Of a DNA stretch of 64,000 bases, positions 1 to 10,719 are shown piece by piece. The stretch's first letter is position 1, and each line of letters starts with the position of its first letter. Source of the DNA: Telopea speciosissima (Eukaryota; Streptophyta; Magnoliopsida; Proteales; Proteaceae); NCBI RefSeq assembly GCF_018873765.1, contig NC_057924.1, positions 13,293,001-13,357,000 on the forward strand, given 5' to 3'. The notes beneath the pieces were generated by a model. That model did not search any database, was not told where the DNA came from, and saw only the letters and a list, made by a program, of their open reading frames with translations. Position numbers and translations under genes: made by a program.

Positions 1-2798
1 TCTTCTCTACCAAATAATCACTGTTACTTCTGTGTTCGGAATCGGACTGAAACTACACTGCAAGTCCTGAAAGTGATTAAAATGTCAAAAAATGAAAAAT
101 GAAACCTTTTTAGGGCTCCTCTTCCTCACTAGGGGAGAGAGAGAGAGAGAGATTACAAGCCCATCACGGTTACCTTAGTCCTTGAGCACTAATATTGGGA
201 ACGAATTGGATGTAATGAAAAAATTAGGGATATGGGCCCTTAGCCCATCAATAAATCTTTTGAGAAATTGATGGGCCTACATAGGTAGCCCATTAAAGAA
301 TGCCATATTATGGACCCATTGGCATGATTATGGACCAAATCTGCATACCCAATTGTAGCCCGTTTAGCAGTTGCCCGATTATAGGACTATTTAGCCCGTT
401 TAGTATGAGCTCGATTATAGACTCGGTAATAGACTGTTTGTTTACAAACAGGAAAATACCTAGCTTATGAGGACCAATTACTTAAATAAGTTGACCACGA
501 TCTAGGGTCTTAAAGTGGTGGAGATCAATTAGCTAGCAGATACCACCGAGACTGACCAAGAACGACCGATTGACACCCCTACGGCATGTGATATGTTCAA
601 AAACCATGTGGATGGATGTCTTGCCTTACGGTAGAGCTGAGTCTCGTTTTTAACTATTTTATATTTTGTTTTGGAAAGAGAAAAAAAGGTTAAGGAGCGT
701 TAATACTCTAAAATAGAAATGTAAACAGATTGAATGTGATCGGATCTGGATATTCCTTGATTGGTTATGGATGCGAATCGAATTCGGATTTTGACTATCC
801 GTTAACAACACTATAATTCAAATTTTCCTCCCCTGGTGAATATGATTCGCTCTCAATCCATGTCTCTCAGTTGTCTTAGCTCTTTTGTTCATTCTCTAGA
901 ACTTGTCGAATCTTTAAGAACCCTCAAGATAATTAGTTACTTAATTTTTTATTTTTAGTTAGATATCTATTAGATAATGTTCTGTATTATCTGAATTCAT
1001 ATCCAAATACCCGTTGACCGGATACTGATACCTCTAAATAGATAAAAATGAGAATCAAATTCAGATTTTCAACAATCCGTTTGCATCCGAGTCTTGAATA
1101 GTAGATGAATTTAGGCAGTCACACGCAGCGTACGCTACCCCTATGCCAGACACAGGGCATGCATAATGACCACCGGAGCCCTTGGAAAAATGGAAACGAC
1201 CAAGGATGAGGGGGTCATTTAGCATAAGAGTTGCGTGAAAAGCAATTGTATGAGGGAATATGAAGGGTAAGGAGAAGAGAACAGGCCCAGTCGACACAGA
1301 TTATTTTGTTTCATCAGCACTTGTTCTTTGTTTATGTGAATTTTAATGTCATTTTCATTTTTGGCTCCAAGTATAGAGCTTTTCTTGTAATTTCGTTCTT
1401 CTATTATGACCGGAGATCTCAGTTGCTCAATTTATTTCATTTACTCAGTCTTCTCTACATTAGTCCCTCTGATCAAGCTTATCACTTTGCTGGAAGTGTT
1501 GATTTTGCTCATACAATCTGTCCATCTTACTCAAGTTTGTTGTTTTATCTTTCAAGGCCCAGAGCTGAAAGCAGTGCTTCTGATTATCTTGATAGCGGAA
1601 TTTCACCTAACATATGAAAGGGGTGTTAGCTGTAGTATTGTGTAAATATATTCTCCTTCCTTGTATTAAGTTTCCTTGTTTGTATATTGCCATATTAGAT
1701 GGCATTGTTGTGTACTTCTGCCTTTGCACTCGAGGGTCAATCTACGTCTGGCCTGAGGAAACCTTTGCACACCTCTGTTACCTTTTGGGAGGCCTACGTC
1801 CCATAGAAACTATCTACTTGAGACTGTCCCTTGGCCCATAGGTCCTGAGTCTCCTGACACCAAGGATCAAGAACTTGGGTCTCGACCTGGTTGAAACCGA
1901 GTTTTAGTCAAAACCAACCGAAACCAGGTCGAAACCTGGTACTTTCTCCCATAGATGGGGAAACCTTGGTTGGAGGGGTTTCTATCGAAACCATGTCAAG
2001 ATATGCCTTTTTCAGTCGAAGTGAGGTATTATATAGGCTTAGTTCAAGGTGGTTCAACCAAAGTTGAAACTGTCGAAACTGGTCAAAACCACCGATACAT
2101 GGTTGAAACCTTGCACTTTTAAAAATCCACCTCCAACTAGTCTCGAAAACCTACGAAACCGAGATATCTCAGTGTTTTCGACAGGTTTCAATCGAATTCT
2201 TGATCCATGCCTAACACAAGGTTAGAATTCTAGTTCTTCCAGAGTGGGTACCCATCTCTTTAATGACATACAAACATCATTCTTAACTATTAACGAGGGG
2301 AACCACCATGGAATTCATCAGATCTGGATAATGCAAATTCTGAAGCAAGATAAAATGCCATGATTAGGTACAAGGAGAAGAAGATGTAAGGCTTGTCAGT
2401 TAGTTCTAAGTATCTTTCTAATACTTATGCAAAAAACTCTCTGATGTTTGACAGTGTTGTTGGCACCCGCACCCAAACCAGATCGACCGAATAAACTGAT
2501 TGAACTGAAAAGCTAACCGAACCAGATAAAAAAAACAATCGAGATCAGACCGATATTAACCCAATATAAGAAACCCAAAACCCTTTTCCCAATGATTTTT
2601 TATGTATACATGTAAAACTGAAACAGGATCGGACACGATAGTAGCCCAATTACAAACTAATAACAAAAAAAGATAAGAAATCAGACCAGATCGGACCATA
2701 TCGAACCAAAACTTCCATAACGGTTTGGTTTTAAGTTGGAATAGTAATAGAGCAAAACCGATTCAGCTCGATCGAAACCGGCCAAATGACATCCTTTT
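1..2798. other. Intergenic, repeat-derived, no gene recognised
   Basis: No convincing coding region is visible. About 230-430 is rich in the words GCCCATT, AGCCCGTTT and GATTATAG, as in degraded repeats. About 1860-2190 is a cluster of GAAACC / GGTTTC words on both strands. About 2460-2780 has AACCGA/ACCAGAT-rich sequence of the kind found in old MITE debris. A short open stretch at 1306-1617 shows no recognisable domain. Confidence 0.5.
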
Positions 2799-2807
2799 TT
2801 GTTTTTT
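2799..2807. repeat. 9-bp target-site duplication, left copy
   Basis: TTGTTTTTT directly precedes the left arm of the Mutator-like element. The same nine bases follow the right arm at 4624-4632. Confidence 0.75.
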
Positions 2808-4623
2808 GGGTAAAGTATACGTACCCCCCCTATAATGCACCCAATGTTCCTCGTACCCCTCTAAGCGGCTCAATATTTCACGTACCACCCCTCAATATTC
2901 CACGTACTACCCCTACTTTACCCCGCTAATGCCACTTAAGTCCTCACTAAGTGTTAAATGTTAAAAAATGACCAAACTACCCTTTCTTCTATCTTTTCTA
3001 AAATATGAAAAGATTTAATTGCCCTGACCTATTTGTTAAAATTTGAAAATACCAAAATGCCCTCATTTTCCCTAACTCATTACTTTCTTTTACATACCCA
3101 ATACCACCACCACCCACCCACCCACAATTCACACCATCACCACCGCGAACGGGTTGGAAGGAGAGTGGGAGATAATAGGGGAGAGAGAGAAGAGGTGGGT
3201 GGTTTGTAGTTGTGAAGTCGGGGAGAGAGTTGCAAACGACAGGTGTGGGGTATTGCAATTTGCAATTCACAACCCAGAATCTAGATCCGCCTGTGAAAAA
3301 ATCAGGTCTCTTCCTTGAACTTCCAATGTCCTAAATCAAGCTCCGAAGATGAAATCCAAAGCCAAAAACCTTGTCACTGAAATACCCTATGACTATACAA
3401 TAAATTGTAATACACTATGGATAAAGCAAGACAAAAGGAGGTGGGTAGTTGTTTACCTTTTATTCAAAGAATCCCTTCCTGTACACTATTTCGTTCTTTT
3501 TCTTCGTCATGCTGCCTCAAAGAATCTTTGCTCTTGAAACCCAAAAGATTTGAGAAAATATCCTAAACCAGTAGAAATCAAATCAAGAAACCCCCCCCCC
3601 CGCCTTTTCCCTCTCTGTAACTGTTTCTCCTCCTCTCTCCCTCGTTTTCTCTTAAACCGAAAAATCAAAAACAAGAAAACCTTTTTTTCCCTCTGTTCAA
3701 AGTTTAAACCCCTTTTCTTTTTTGAAGAAAGCCGAAAGATGATGAAGAAGAATGAAGAAATGGGGAATGGTAAGGACTAGTAGTGCGATGCAACGAAGGT
3801 TTGGGAGGACAAAACTTTCTCGTCATTTACAGTCTTTTATTTTTTTGGATGTCTTTTTCTGAAATTATAAAAGAAGTGATTAGTGATTTTGGGTAACCGA
3901 TTGACACAGATCAGGAACATTTTCCAAAGACGCCCAGACAATGGGAGTAAATCCTATTTCCAGATTCCTGGAGCACATTCATATACTTTCCCATATGGTC
4001 CCTGCCTTCAGATTTGCAGGTGAAGAGATTCTTTGGTTGGTCCTGCAGAGTGGAGAGATTCTTTGGCTGGAATTTCTGCAGGAATGTTTGAGCTGGACCC
4101 TTTGGCTGGTCTTGCAGAGTTGGTTCAAGGGTGGATGAATGTGCTCCAGGAATCTGCTCACACCCCAATGTAAATGATACAGAACTGTCGGAGAAGAAAG
4201 GGGCGGAAGGGCATGGTGGAGGTGGAGGTGGAGTTGGAAAAGGGTTGAGTACAAAAGATGGGCGGGCAGAGATCTGCTCCCCTATTATCTCCCACTCTCC
4301 TTCCAACCCGTTCACGGTGGTGATGGTGTTAATTGTGGGTGGTGGTGGTGGTGGTATTGGGTATGCAAAAGAAAATTATGATTTGGGGAAGACGAGGGCA
4401 TTTTGGTATTTTCAAATTTTAACAAATAGGTCATGGCAATTAAGTCTTTTCAAATTTTAGAAAAGATAAAAAAAAGGATAGTTTGGTATTTTTTAGCATT
4501 TAACACTTGGTGAGGATTTAAGTGGCATTAGAGGGTAAAGCAAGGGTGATACGCGGAATATTAAGCCGCTTAGGAGGGTATGAGGAATATTGGATGCATC
4601 ATAGGGGTACGTGTATTTTACCC
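2808..4623. mobile_element. Non-autonomous Mutator-like element with long inverted arms
   Basis: The left arm (about 2808-3181) and right arm (about 4279-4623) are imperfect inverted copies with outer ends GGGTAAAGTATACGTACC and, inverted, GGGTAAAATACACGTACC. The element is flanked by an identical 9-bp direct repeat, TTGTTTTTT (2799-2807 and 4624-4632). Long terminal arms plus a 9-bp duplication are the Mutator superfamily signature. The interior of about 1.1 kb shows no transposase, so the element is non-autonomous. The flanking repeat is T-rich, so part of the match could be chance, but its exact position at both arm ends argues for a true duplication. Confidence 0.82.
3961..4156. repeat. 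Perfect 22-bp inverted repeat inside the Mutator-like element
   Basis: Bases 3961-3982 are the exact reverse complement of 4135-4156, with a loop of about 150 bp. The loop carries a short internal duplication around the words GAGATTCTTTGG and CTGCAGAGT (about 4020-4125). This could be part of captured host DNA or an older element. No protein domain is visible. Confidence 0.7.
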
Positions 4624-4632
4624 TTGTTTTTT
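4624..4632. repeat. 9-bp target-site duplication, right copy
   Basis: TTGTTTTTT directly follows the right arm of the Mutator-like element and matches 2799-2807 exactly. Confidence 0.75.
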
Positions 4633-5320
4633 TGATGAAAAATGACACCCTTATTTGATAGGTTTGGGAATGGCTTGCTAGGTCATGACCCGTCAAATTT
4701 GGGGACTAGTCTCAAGTATGTGGCCCACCATGTGTAGAAATTTTGCTCGACTTTTAAAAGGTTTGTTCTTATATATGTTTCAAAAATTTTCTAAAACTTA
4801 CACAATTGTGTATGCTTAGATATGTTTTAAAATTTCTTTGGTTTCTTCATGTGAAGGATAACAGATGGGAGGATGGAGCTTCCGTCCTTTCTAAATGAAA
4901 TATCAACACCTGACATGTGTAACATGGTTTGAGGTATCGGTAATACTGTCCGATTTTGAGGGTGATCGATACCGAACCTTTATCCCCTAAAGTTCTTTGC
5001 CCGGTACAATTCCTACAGTTTTCTAACAAGGGGGGCGAAATGATCATTCCAACCCCTGACCGAACACACTGCCTGGATGGGGTCCACCCCCTATTGTTAG
5101 AGGACTATAAGAATCGTACCAGACAGGGAATCATAGACGATAAAAATTCAACCGATACCCGATCCGATGTCATGCACTAAAACCATGAGACCAAGACGAG
5201 TAAGAAGTTCAAGGAAAATGCAAAGATCCGTATCAAACACGTTTAATACATGTTTTCCGTATAAATCGTTTAAAAAAACGTTTCTTTATTTAAGAAAAAA
5301 AAATCGTATATTCGTATTCG
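4633..5320. other. Intergenic, repeat-derived
   Basis: No gene is seen. About 4925-5165 contains GATAC/CGGTATCG-rich debris. Related GATAC-rich pieces recur near 11930-12080, 13050-13090, 14265-14410, 30790-30830 and 31170-31210, suggesting one old dispersed family. Confidence 0.4.
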
Positions 5321-5329
5321 CAACCCGTA

Positions 5330-5490
5330 ACCGCCAAAACCCTTTCCCTGACCTCTGCTTGGTCTCTGCCGGAAACTCCCAAAACCCTTGCGACTTGCAT
5401 CATTGTCGCCGTCTCCGTCTCCGCTTGCCGTCGCCAGCATTGTTTCAGCCTTCGCCGGACTCCCTGGCAACCCCTCTCAGTGAGGTTACT
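5330..5490 (+). other. Possible 5' leader exon of a PPR gene
   Basis: This C-rich stretch has the composition of a plant 5' leader and ends near a CT microsatellite (about 5487-5505). A splice-acceptor-like sequence lies downstream at about 5861, and a near-copy of that acceptor sits directly before the intact PPR gene at 9030. Assignment to either PPR locus is inference; no donor site stands out. Confidence 0.25.
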
Positions 5491-5567
5491 CTCTCTCTCT
5501 CTCCCTGAATTTCCCTTCCTGTTTCTGGTTGTGCAGGTTCTGCGGATAATGTTTGGTTTTCAATTGT

Positions 5568-5806
5568 TTAGCCTATGGGATACAGAAAGATCAGATTTTG
5601 TTTCGTTTTTTTTTTTTTTTTTTTTTAAAACTAAGATTCTTGTATACTGAGTATTGCTTGTATGATGAGATTTTTGTTTGGCCTATTAGTTTTCAGAGTA
5701 TTGCGTGTATACTGCTTGTATGGCTTGTATACTAAGATTTTTGTTTGGCCTATGGGTTTTGAGATTATTGCTTGTATACTGAGATATTTGGCCTATGGGT
5801 TTTCAG
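5568..5806. repeat. Imperfect tandem repeat plus poly-T tract
   Basis: Variants of the word TTTGGCCTATGGGTTTT occur near 5568, 5677, 5743 and 5788 with neighbouring TTGCTTGTATACTGAG words, giving irregular spacing of 45-110 bp. A run of 21 T lies at 5606-5626. The region sits where a leader intron would be. Confidence 0.55.
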
Positions 5807-5830
5807 GGTATCATGCTAGGCTTAGGATTC

Positions 5831-5886
5831 AGTTAATCTGCTTCTCTTCTTATTCATGCAGGCCTGTACATTTCATGTCATTAAGG
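5831..5886 (+). repeat. Duplicated intron-end/exon-start sequence, copy A
   Basis: A pyrimidine-rich stretch ending ATTCATGCAG, followed by GCCTGTACATTTCATG, closely resembles 9000-9050 in front of the intact PPR gene. Copy A is followed by CTGCATTTGGTAAC, which is roughly inverted relative to GCTACCAAACACAG just before copy B. The two copies bracket the broken PPR gene. Confidence 0.6.
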
Positions 5887-6369
5887 CTGCATTTGGTAAC
5901 ACTCTCTGGAAGTGATTTCATTGATTTCTTGCTCACCCCAAGCATATTGTGAGCAGAATTGTGTTTGGCACATTGGTCTGTTTTTTTCTGTTTACAGAGA
6001 GCAATTCCAGTTCAAAAAGTACTCAGTGAGCACATTTGACAGAGCAAAAAATTAATGCTTTTACTGTGCCCCAGCATTTTTTTAAAAAGCGCCCTCTCTC
6101 CCATCGTCTTCCCCAATAGCGCCTCCCTGTTACAACTCTCGCTTGACTGATTCTTCATTGCCTCTGTATGCCCCATTGGGACTCAGGTTGTGGTGGGAAA
6201 TCTTCATTGCCTCTGTATGGGAGATCCTTAGCGCCTGTAAGGTGATGGCTGTCAGAATTATCTTCTCACGAAATAGGAGCCTATATCTTTCCTCTTTTAA
6301 CCTCTTTATTCCCAAATCACCAAAATCCATAGAATTGGTCTGTATATTATCTCAGCTTGTGCTTCAGAT

Positions 6370-7842
6370 TTGGCAGCCCCTGCTTTTCGCTTTAGATTAT
6401 CCCTGTTTCAGAGATTTTCTTCACAAACAATAGGATTGGATCCAAACATATCATCAGCAGAGGACGTGAATGAAATTTGCAGGATGCTGAGTGATTTCCG
6501 TAGCCTACATCACAACATAGAATCTGCACTTGCTTGTTTCTCAGGAAAGATTTCAACTGATTTGGTTGAGCAAGTATTGAAAAGGTGTAAGAATCTTAGT
6601 TTCTCTGCGCACAGGTTCTTTATGTGGCCTAAAAAATTGCCGGGTTTCATTCATAGCATAGAGAGCCACCACATTCTAGTTGATATTCTTGGCAGTAGTT
6701 AACAATTTGCTCTGATTTGGGATGTTCTTTCTGAGATGAAAGATAGAGGTCATGAAATCAAACCCAAAATTTTCTGGATTGTCTTTCGAGCTTATTGCAG
6801 AGTTGATTTGCCATTGGATGCCATCCGTGCTTACAAGAAAATGCAAGATTTTGGTCCTAAACCGAGCATTGATGATCTTGACAAGCTGCTCTTCATGCTT
6901 TGTAAGCGGAAGCATGCCCAAGAATTCTTCAATGATGTTAAATACAAATCCACACCAAGTGAGAAAACTTACAACATTTTGATGAGGGGTTGGGGTGAAA
7001 TTGGCGACTCTACGGAGGCTTGGAAACTGTTTGATGAAATGCTTGAGCGGAAATATCCTATAGATGCAACTGCCTACAACACTTTGTTGGAGTGCTTGTG
7101 CCCAAATGGAAAGACAGAAGAGGCATATAAGCTCTTTAGGGAAATGGGGTCTCATGGCTTTCAGCCAGATGCTTGTAGTTACGCTATCTTCATTCATGCT
7201 TATTGCGAAGCCAATGATACTCATTCGGCCTTGCGGGTTCTCGATAGGATGAGAAGGTACAACTTGGCACCGAATGTGTTTACTTATAACTGTATTATCA
7301 AACTATTTTGTAAGAATGGTTGCGTGGAAGATGCTTATCTGTTGCTAGATGAAATGTTTGAGAAGTGAAACCAGATGCATGGAGTTACAATGCAATCCTT
7401 GCATTCCATTGTGATCATTGTGAAGTTAATCAGGATTAATAGAATGGATATAGACTCTTGTTTGCCAGATTCTCATACGTACAATATGGTGCTCAAAATG
7501 CTGATCAGGGTCGGAAGGGTTGATCGGGCAACAGAAGTTTGGGAGAGTATGGAGAGGAGGGGTTTCTACCCTTCAGTTTCAACATATTCTGTCATGATTC
7601 ATGGATATTGTAAGAAGAAGCATGGACTTGAAGATGCATGTAGATACTTTGAGATGATGATTGATGAAGGGATTCCACCATCTCTTAGTACATGCGATTT
7701 GTTGAGAGACCGTCTCTTACAATTAGGATTATGGGAGAAGACACAGATACTGGCCGAAAAAATGTGGCAAAGCACATTATGTTCAATTCAGGAGCTATCA
7801 AGCACAATGGAAAGCAATAAGGCTACTGCAAGATTGAGATAA
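6370..7842 (+). pseudogene. P-class PPR gene, broken (resembles At1g52640, mitochondrial)
   Basis: The conceptual protein is a tandem PPR protein. Blocks such as TYNILMRGWGEIGDSTEAWK and TYNMVLKMLIRVGRVDRATE are typical 35-residue P-type repeats. The basic N-terminus (MAAPAFRFRLSLFQRFSS) looks like an organelle presequence. The sequence is collinear with what I recall of Arabidopsis At1g52640. P-class PPR proteins bind organellar RNA. There are three lesions. An in-frame TAA lies at 6700-6702. Frame is lost near 7365, giving TGA at 7366-7368. The original frame returns near 7440, so two indels roughly compensate. A short stretch near 6900-6930 also seems missing. Start ATG 6370 is chosen for the presequence-like N-terminus. 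Expression of a truncated product cannot be excluded, but a full-length protein is not encoded. Confidence 0.8.
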
Positions 7843-8476
7843 TTTGGAAGTGAAAATCAATGTGTTTGACCTATTGAGATTGTGTGTAAACTAGATGTTT
7901 GCATAACAATCTTTTCAATGAGTAAATTTTTTAGGCTATAGTTGGATATCTCTCAAGAAGGCTCGTCATTTTTTTGTGCTATGCCCTGCCCCTAACACTC
8001 TGTATTGCTTTTGTTTTGGCCAAGCTCTTTCTGGCATGGATTTAGTACATGGTATAGGCTTCTATATGCATGGTTCATTTAAATGCCCCATTGTTTTATA
8101 TTTAATATTTGATCTGGATATTTGGTCTAAGTGCAGTATTTGGTACTATGTATGGAAGTACACCACCCATGTGTTCATGCCGAAATGGATGCATGGTTAT
8201 GAGGATGGCACAGACGGAAAAAAAAATTTGGGTGTTATTTTTATACATGTCTAGCAGTAGAGGATCATGCGTAGTCATTTATTTGGGTTGATGAGTACAA
8301 GCACGGATTACATGCAGACCACGACATCCATGTATGTCCTATGTGAGGCCTCTTAGTCTAGTTATTAGTGATGTGTCCATGCTTTATGTTGTTTCTTGTT
8401 GCATAATCATCTTATTCACATGAGTTCTTATTTTAACATGCATTGTTATTCACATGACTACCCGAATTTTATGATC
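7843..8476. other. 3' flank of the broken PPR gene
   Basis: AT-rich sequence with no recognisable gene. It may include the old 3' UTR of the PPR pseudogene. An open stretch at 7976-8254 has no domain and atypical composition. Confidence 0.4.
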
Positions 8477-8493
8477 TAATTTCAAATTAAAAC

Positions 8494-8537
8494 AGCTGAC
8501 CCCATTTAGTTGGGATAAGGCTATGTTGTTGCTGTTG
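8494..8537 (+). mobile_element. 5'-truncated SINE/RTE tail with 17-bp target-site duplication
   Basis: The 44-bp insert contains GACCCCATTTAGTTGGGATA followed by AGGCTATGTTGTTGCTGTTG. This is the typical 3' tail of plant Au-type SINEs and RTE LINEs. It is flanked by identical 17-bp direct repeats, TAATTTCAAATTAAAAC, at 8477-8493 and 8538-8554. A long duplication, a TTG-repeat 3' end and severe 5' truncation together show target-primed reverse transcription. A related tail lies at about 44715-44775. Confidence 0.8.
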
Positions 8538-8554
8538 TAATTTCAAATTAAAAC

Positions 8555-9030
8555 TAAAGACATGGACAATATTGTAACTTCATTATGTACTTTTATGAAG
8601 CATTTTTCATAATTATTACCAGTATTCTTAGTCCAGTAGTGCGATATGTGACAATGTCAAATTTTTTTTTTTAAATATGGTAATTATATAAGTGAGATGT
8701 TACGGTGGCATTTTCGTAATTATGCCCTCTATCATTGGTCCAATGGTGCTATATTAGAGGTAACGGCAAATTTAATAAATATAGACGAGTGTTGGAAGTG
8801 ATTCCATTAAAGTGCCTATCAAACGCCGTTCTATTTTCTTTCTATTCCAGAAACACTTTTTCACCAAGTTACCACAATGCTAATCTACTCCCTATAATTA
8901 CTCTATACGAGTAGAATCAGGAAAAAGTACTTATGTACCAAAAGTTCTTTCTGAGAGCAGAATTGCTACCAAACACAGTCTAAGGACACTAGTGTTCAAC
9001 TAATGTACTTCTCCTCTCTCATTCATGCAG
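8555..9030. other. Upstream flank of the intact PPR gene, MITE-like debris
   Basis: About 8785-8985 includes GGAAGTGATTCCATT and ends with GCTACCAAACACAG. Both words resemble, in direct or inverted form, the start of the inserted block at 5886 (CTGCATTTGGTAAC, GGAAGTGATTTCATT). No gene is seen. This stretch also holds the immediate upstream sequence of the PPR gene at 9044. Confidence 0.4.
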
Positions 9031-9050
9031 GCCTGTAGATTTCATGTTAA
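9000..9050 (+). repeat. Duplicated intron-end/exon-start sequence, copy B (probable 3' splice site)
   Basis: CTTCTCCTCTCTCATTCATG followed by CAG GCCTGTAGATTTC leads into the ATG at 9044. The polypyrimidine tract plus CAG reads as a splice acceptor at 9029-9030. Copy A lies at about 5831-5886. Confidence 0.55.
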
Positions 9051-10672
9051 GGTCACATCTCGGCTCCTCACATGGGACTTCCTTGAAAATTTTGATTTCA
9101 AGCAACAGTTTCCTACAGCGAGAAGGCATTGTTCATGCAAATCACTTGTTTGATGAAACCGTGGACAGAGACTTGTTCTCCCTAAATGCTCTCCTCAGTG
9201 CCCATGTTCGCAAGGGCCATGCTCAAGATGCATGGCTTCTCTTCCATCAGATGCACTGCATGCACCTCAACCTCAATGCTTACACTTTCACGTCCATTCT
9301 TGGTGCATCCTCAGCTCTTTCAGATGTGAAGGGAGGCCAACAGGTCTATGCCTTGGTCATAAAAACTGGTTCAGAATCTGAAACTGTTACAAAAACTGCC
9401 TTGGTTGACATGTACTCCAAGTGCGGCCTCTTGGGTGATTCGGTTCGTGTCTTTGAAGAGGCAAAGTCCAAGGATGCCAGTGCATGGAATACCATGATTT
9501 CAGGCTTCCTCCTCTATGGCCTTGCTTGGAATGCCCTTAAAGCTTTTGGAGCAATGTGGAAGAGTGGGATTCAGTTTACCAGCTTCACACTATGCTCTGT
9601 TCTGAAAGCGTGTGCCTCTCTGAATGCTCTTCAACAGGGAAAGCAGGTTCATGCTTTGGTGATTGTTATGGGTAATGATTTGCTTGTTCTTGGTACTGTT
9701 CTCATTGATTTCTATTCCAACTGTGGATTATTTGGGGAAGCCATGAAAGTCTTCTGCCATTTGAATTGCAGGAGAGACAATGTTATCCTTAATTCCTTGC
9801 TTTCTGGGTGCATTCGAAATCAGAAGTTCGATGAGGTGTTTATGCTTATCAGACAGATGAAACCAAATTGCATTGCTTTTACTTGTGTTCTTGCTGCTTG
9901 CTCAGAGAAATCAGATTTATCAACTGGAAGGCAGGTACACTGTTTGGCACTACGTCTTGGATTTGAGTTTGATACCCAGTTATGCAATGCTTTGTTGGAT
10001 ATGTATGCAAAATGTGGAAAAATATCTGTTTCTCATTTTCTGTTTGATCGAATCCCTTCTAAAAGCGTGGTTTCTTGGACCAGCATCATAGATGCATACG
10101 GAAGTAATGGACATGGGGTTGAAGCTTTTGAGTTGTTCAAAGAGATGGAGGAGCAGAGTAGTATTTCACCCAATCCTGTGACATTTCTTGCTATTCTATC
10201 TGCTTGTGGGCATTGTGGACTGGTGGAACAAGGACAAGAATGTTTTCTTCTGATGAAGGAGAAATATGGGTTTGATCTGGGTCCAGAGCATTATGCTTGC
10301 TTCATTGACCTTTTAGGTCGGGCAAGTCGGATTGATGAAGCCTGGGGTCACTTACATGATATGGGTGAGAGGGGCACTAAGCCTACAGGTGAAGTATGGG
10401 CAGCCTTATTGAATACTTGTAGAACTAATTTAGATATCAAGAGGGGTGAATTTGCAGCAAAACGGCTACTTGAGCTACAGCCAGAGAAGCCTGGAAATTA
10501 TATTTTGCTTTCGAACTTCTATTCTGCCATTGGGAGATGGGATGTTGTGGAGGAATTGAGGGGTATGATGAGGGAAAGAAGATTGAGGAAGGAGGTGGGG
10601 AGTAGCTGGATCACTGTTGAATGCCATGATAAAAATATTGATTGCAATGGAATGGCAAAAAAGTTTATCTAA
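9044..10672 (+). CDS. E-type PPR protein (resembles At5g66500, mitochondrial)
   Basis: An intact 542-codon reading frame. The protein is built of PLS-type PPR motifs, for example around residues 45-80, 145-180, 310-375 and 410-450, with hallmark phrases TALVDMYSKCG, NALLDMYAKCGKIS and SVVSWTSIIDAYGSNGHG. It ends in an E-like module (EVWAALLNTC, NYILLSNFYSAIGRWDVVEE) and lacks a DYW deaminase domain. Such proteins act in plant organelles, usually as RNA-editing or processing specificity factors. Order and length match my recollection of At5g66500 (about 530 residues). The ATG follows a probable splice acceptor at 9030, suggesting an intron in the leader. The N-terminus is short, so targeting is not obvious. 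The assignment is firm for family and moderate for orthology. Confidence 0.85.
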   Translation: MLRSHLGSSHGTSLKILISSNSFLQREGIVHANHLFDETVDRDLFSLNALLSAHVRKGHAQDAWLLFHQMHCMHLNLNAYTFTSILGASSALSDVKGGQQVYALVIKTGSESETVTKTALVDMYSKCGLLGDSVRVFEEAKSKDASAWNTMISGFLLYGLAWNALKAFGAMWKSGIQFTSFTLCSVLKACASLNALQQGKQVHALVIVMGNDLLVLGTVLIDFYSNCGLFGEAMKVFCHLNCRRDNVILNSLLSGCIRNQKFDEVFMLIRQMKPNCIAFTCVLAACSEKSDLSTGRQVHCLALRLGFEFDTQLCNALLDMYAKCGKISVSHFLFDRIPSKSVVSWTSIIDAYGSNGHGVEAFELFKEMEEQSSISPNPVTFLAILSACGHCGLVEQGQECFLLMKEKYGFDLGPEHYACFIDLLGRASRIDEAWGHLHDMGERGTKPTGEVWAALLNTCRTNLDIKRGEFAAKRLLELQPEKPGNYILLSNFYSAIGRWDVVEELRGMMRERRLRKEVGSSWITVECHDKNIDCNGMAKKFI

Positions 10673-10719
10673 ATGTGGTGTAGGCTTCATCTGAACCTCA
10701 TCATCTTTGTACATGAATC

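Noticed and set aside
1306..1645. Overlapping 79-103 codon frames on the + strand
   Set aside because: Hydrophobic, low-complexity translations from T-rich DNA with no recognisable family and no splice context.
3911..4460. Several 65-134 codon frames inside the Mutator-like element
   Set aside because: They overlap on both strands and run into the inverted arm and its CCACCACC repeat. Not gene-like.
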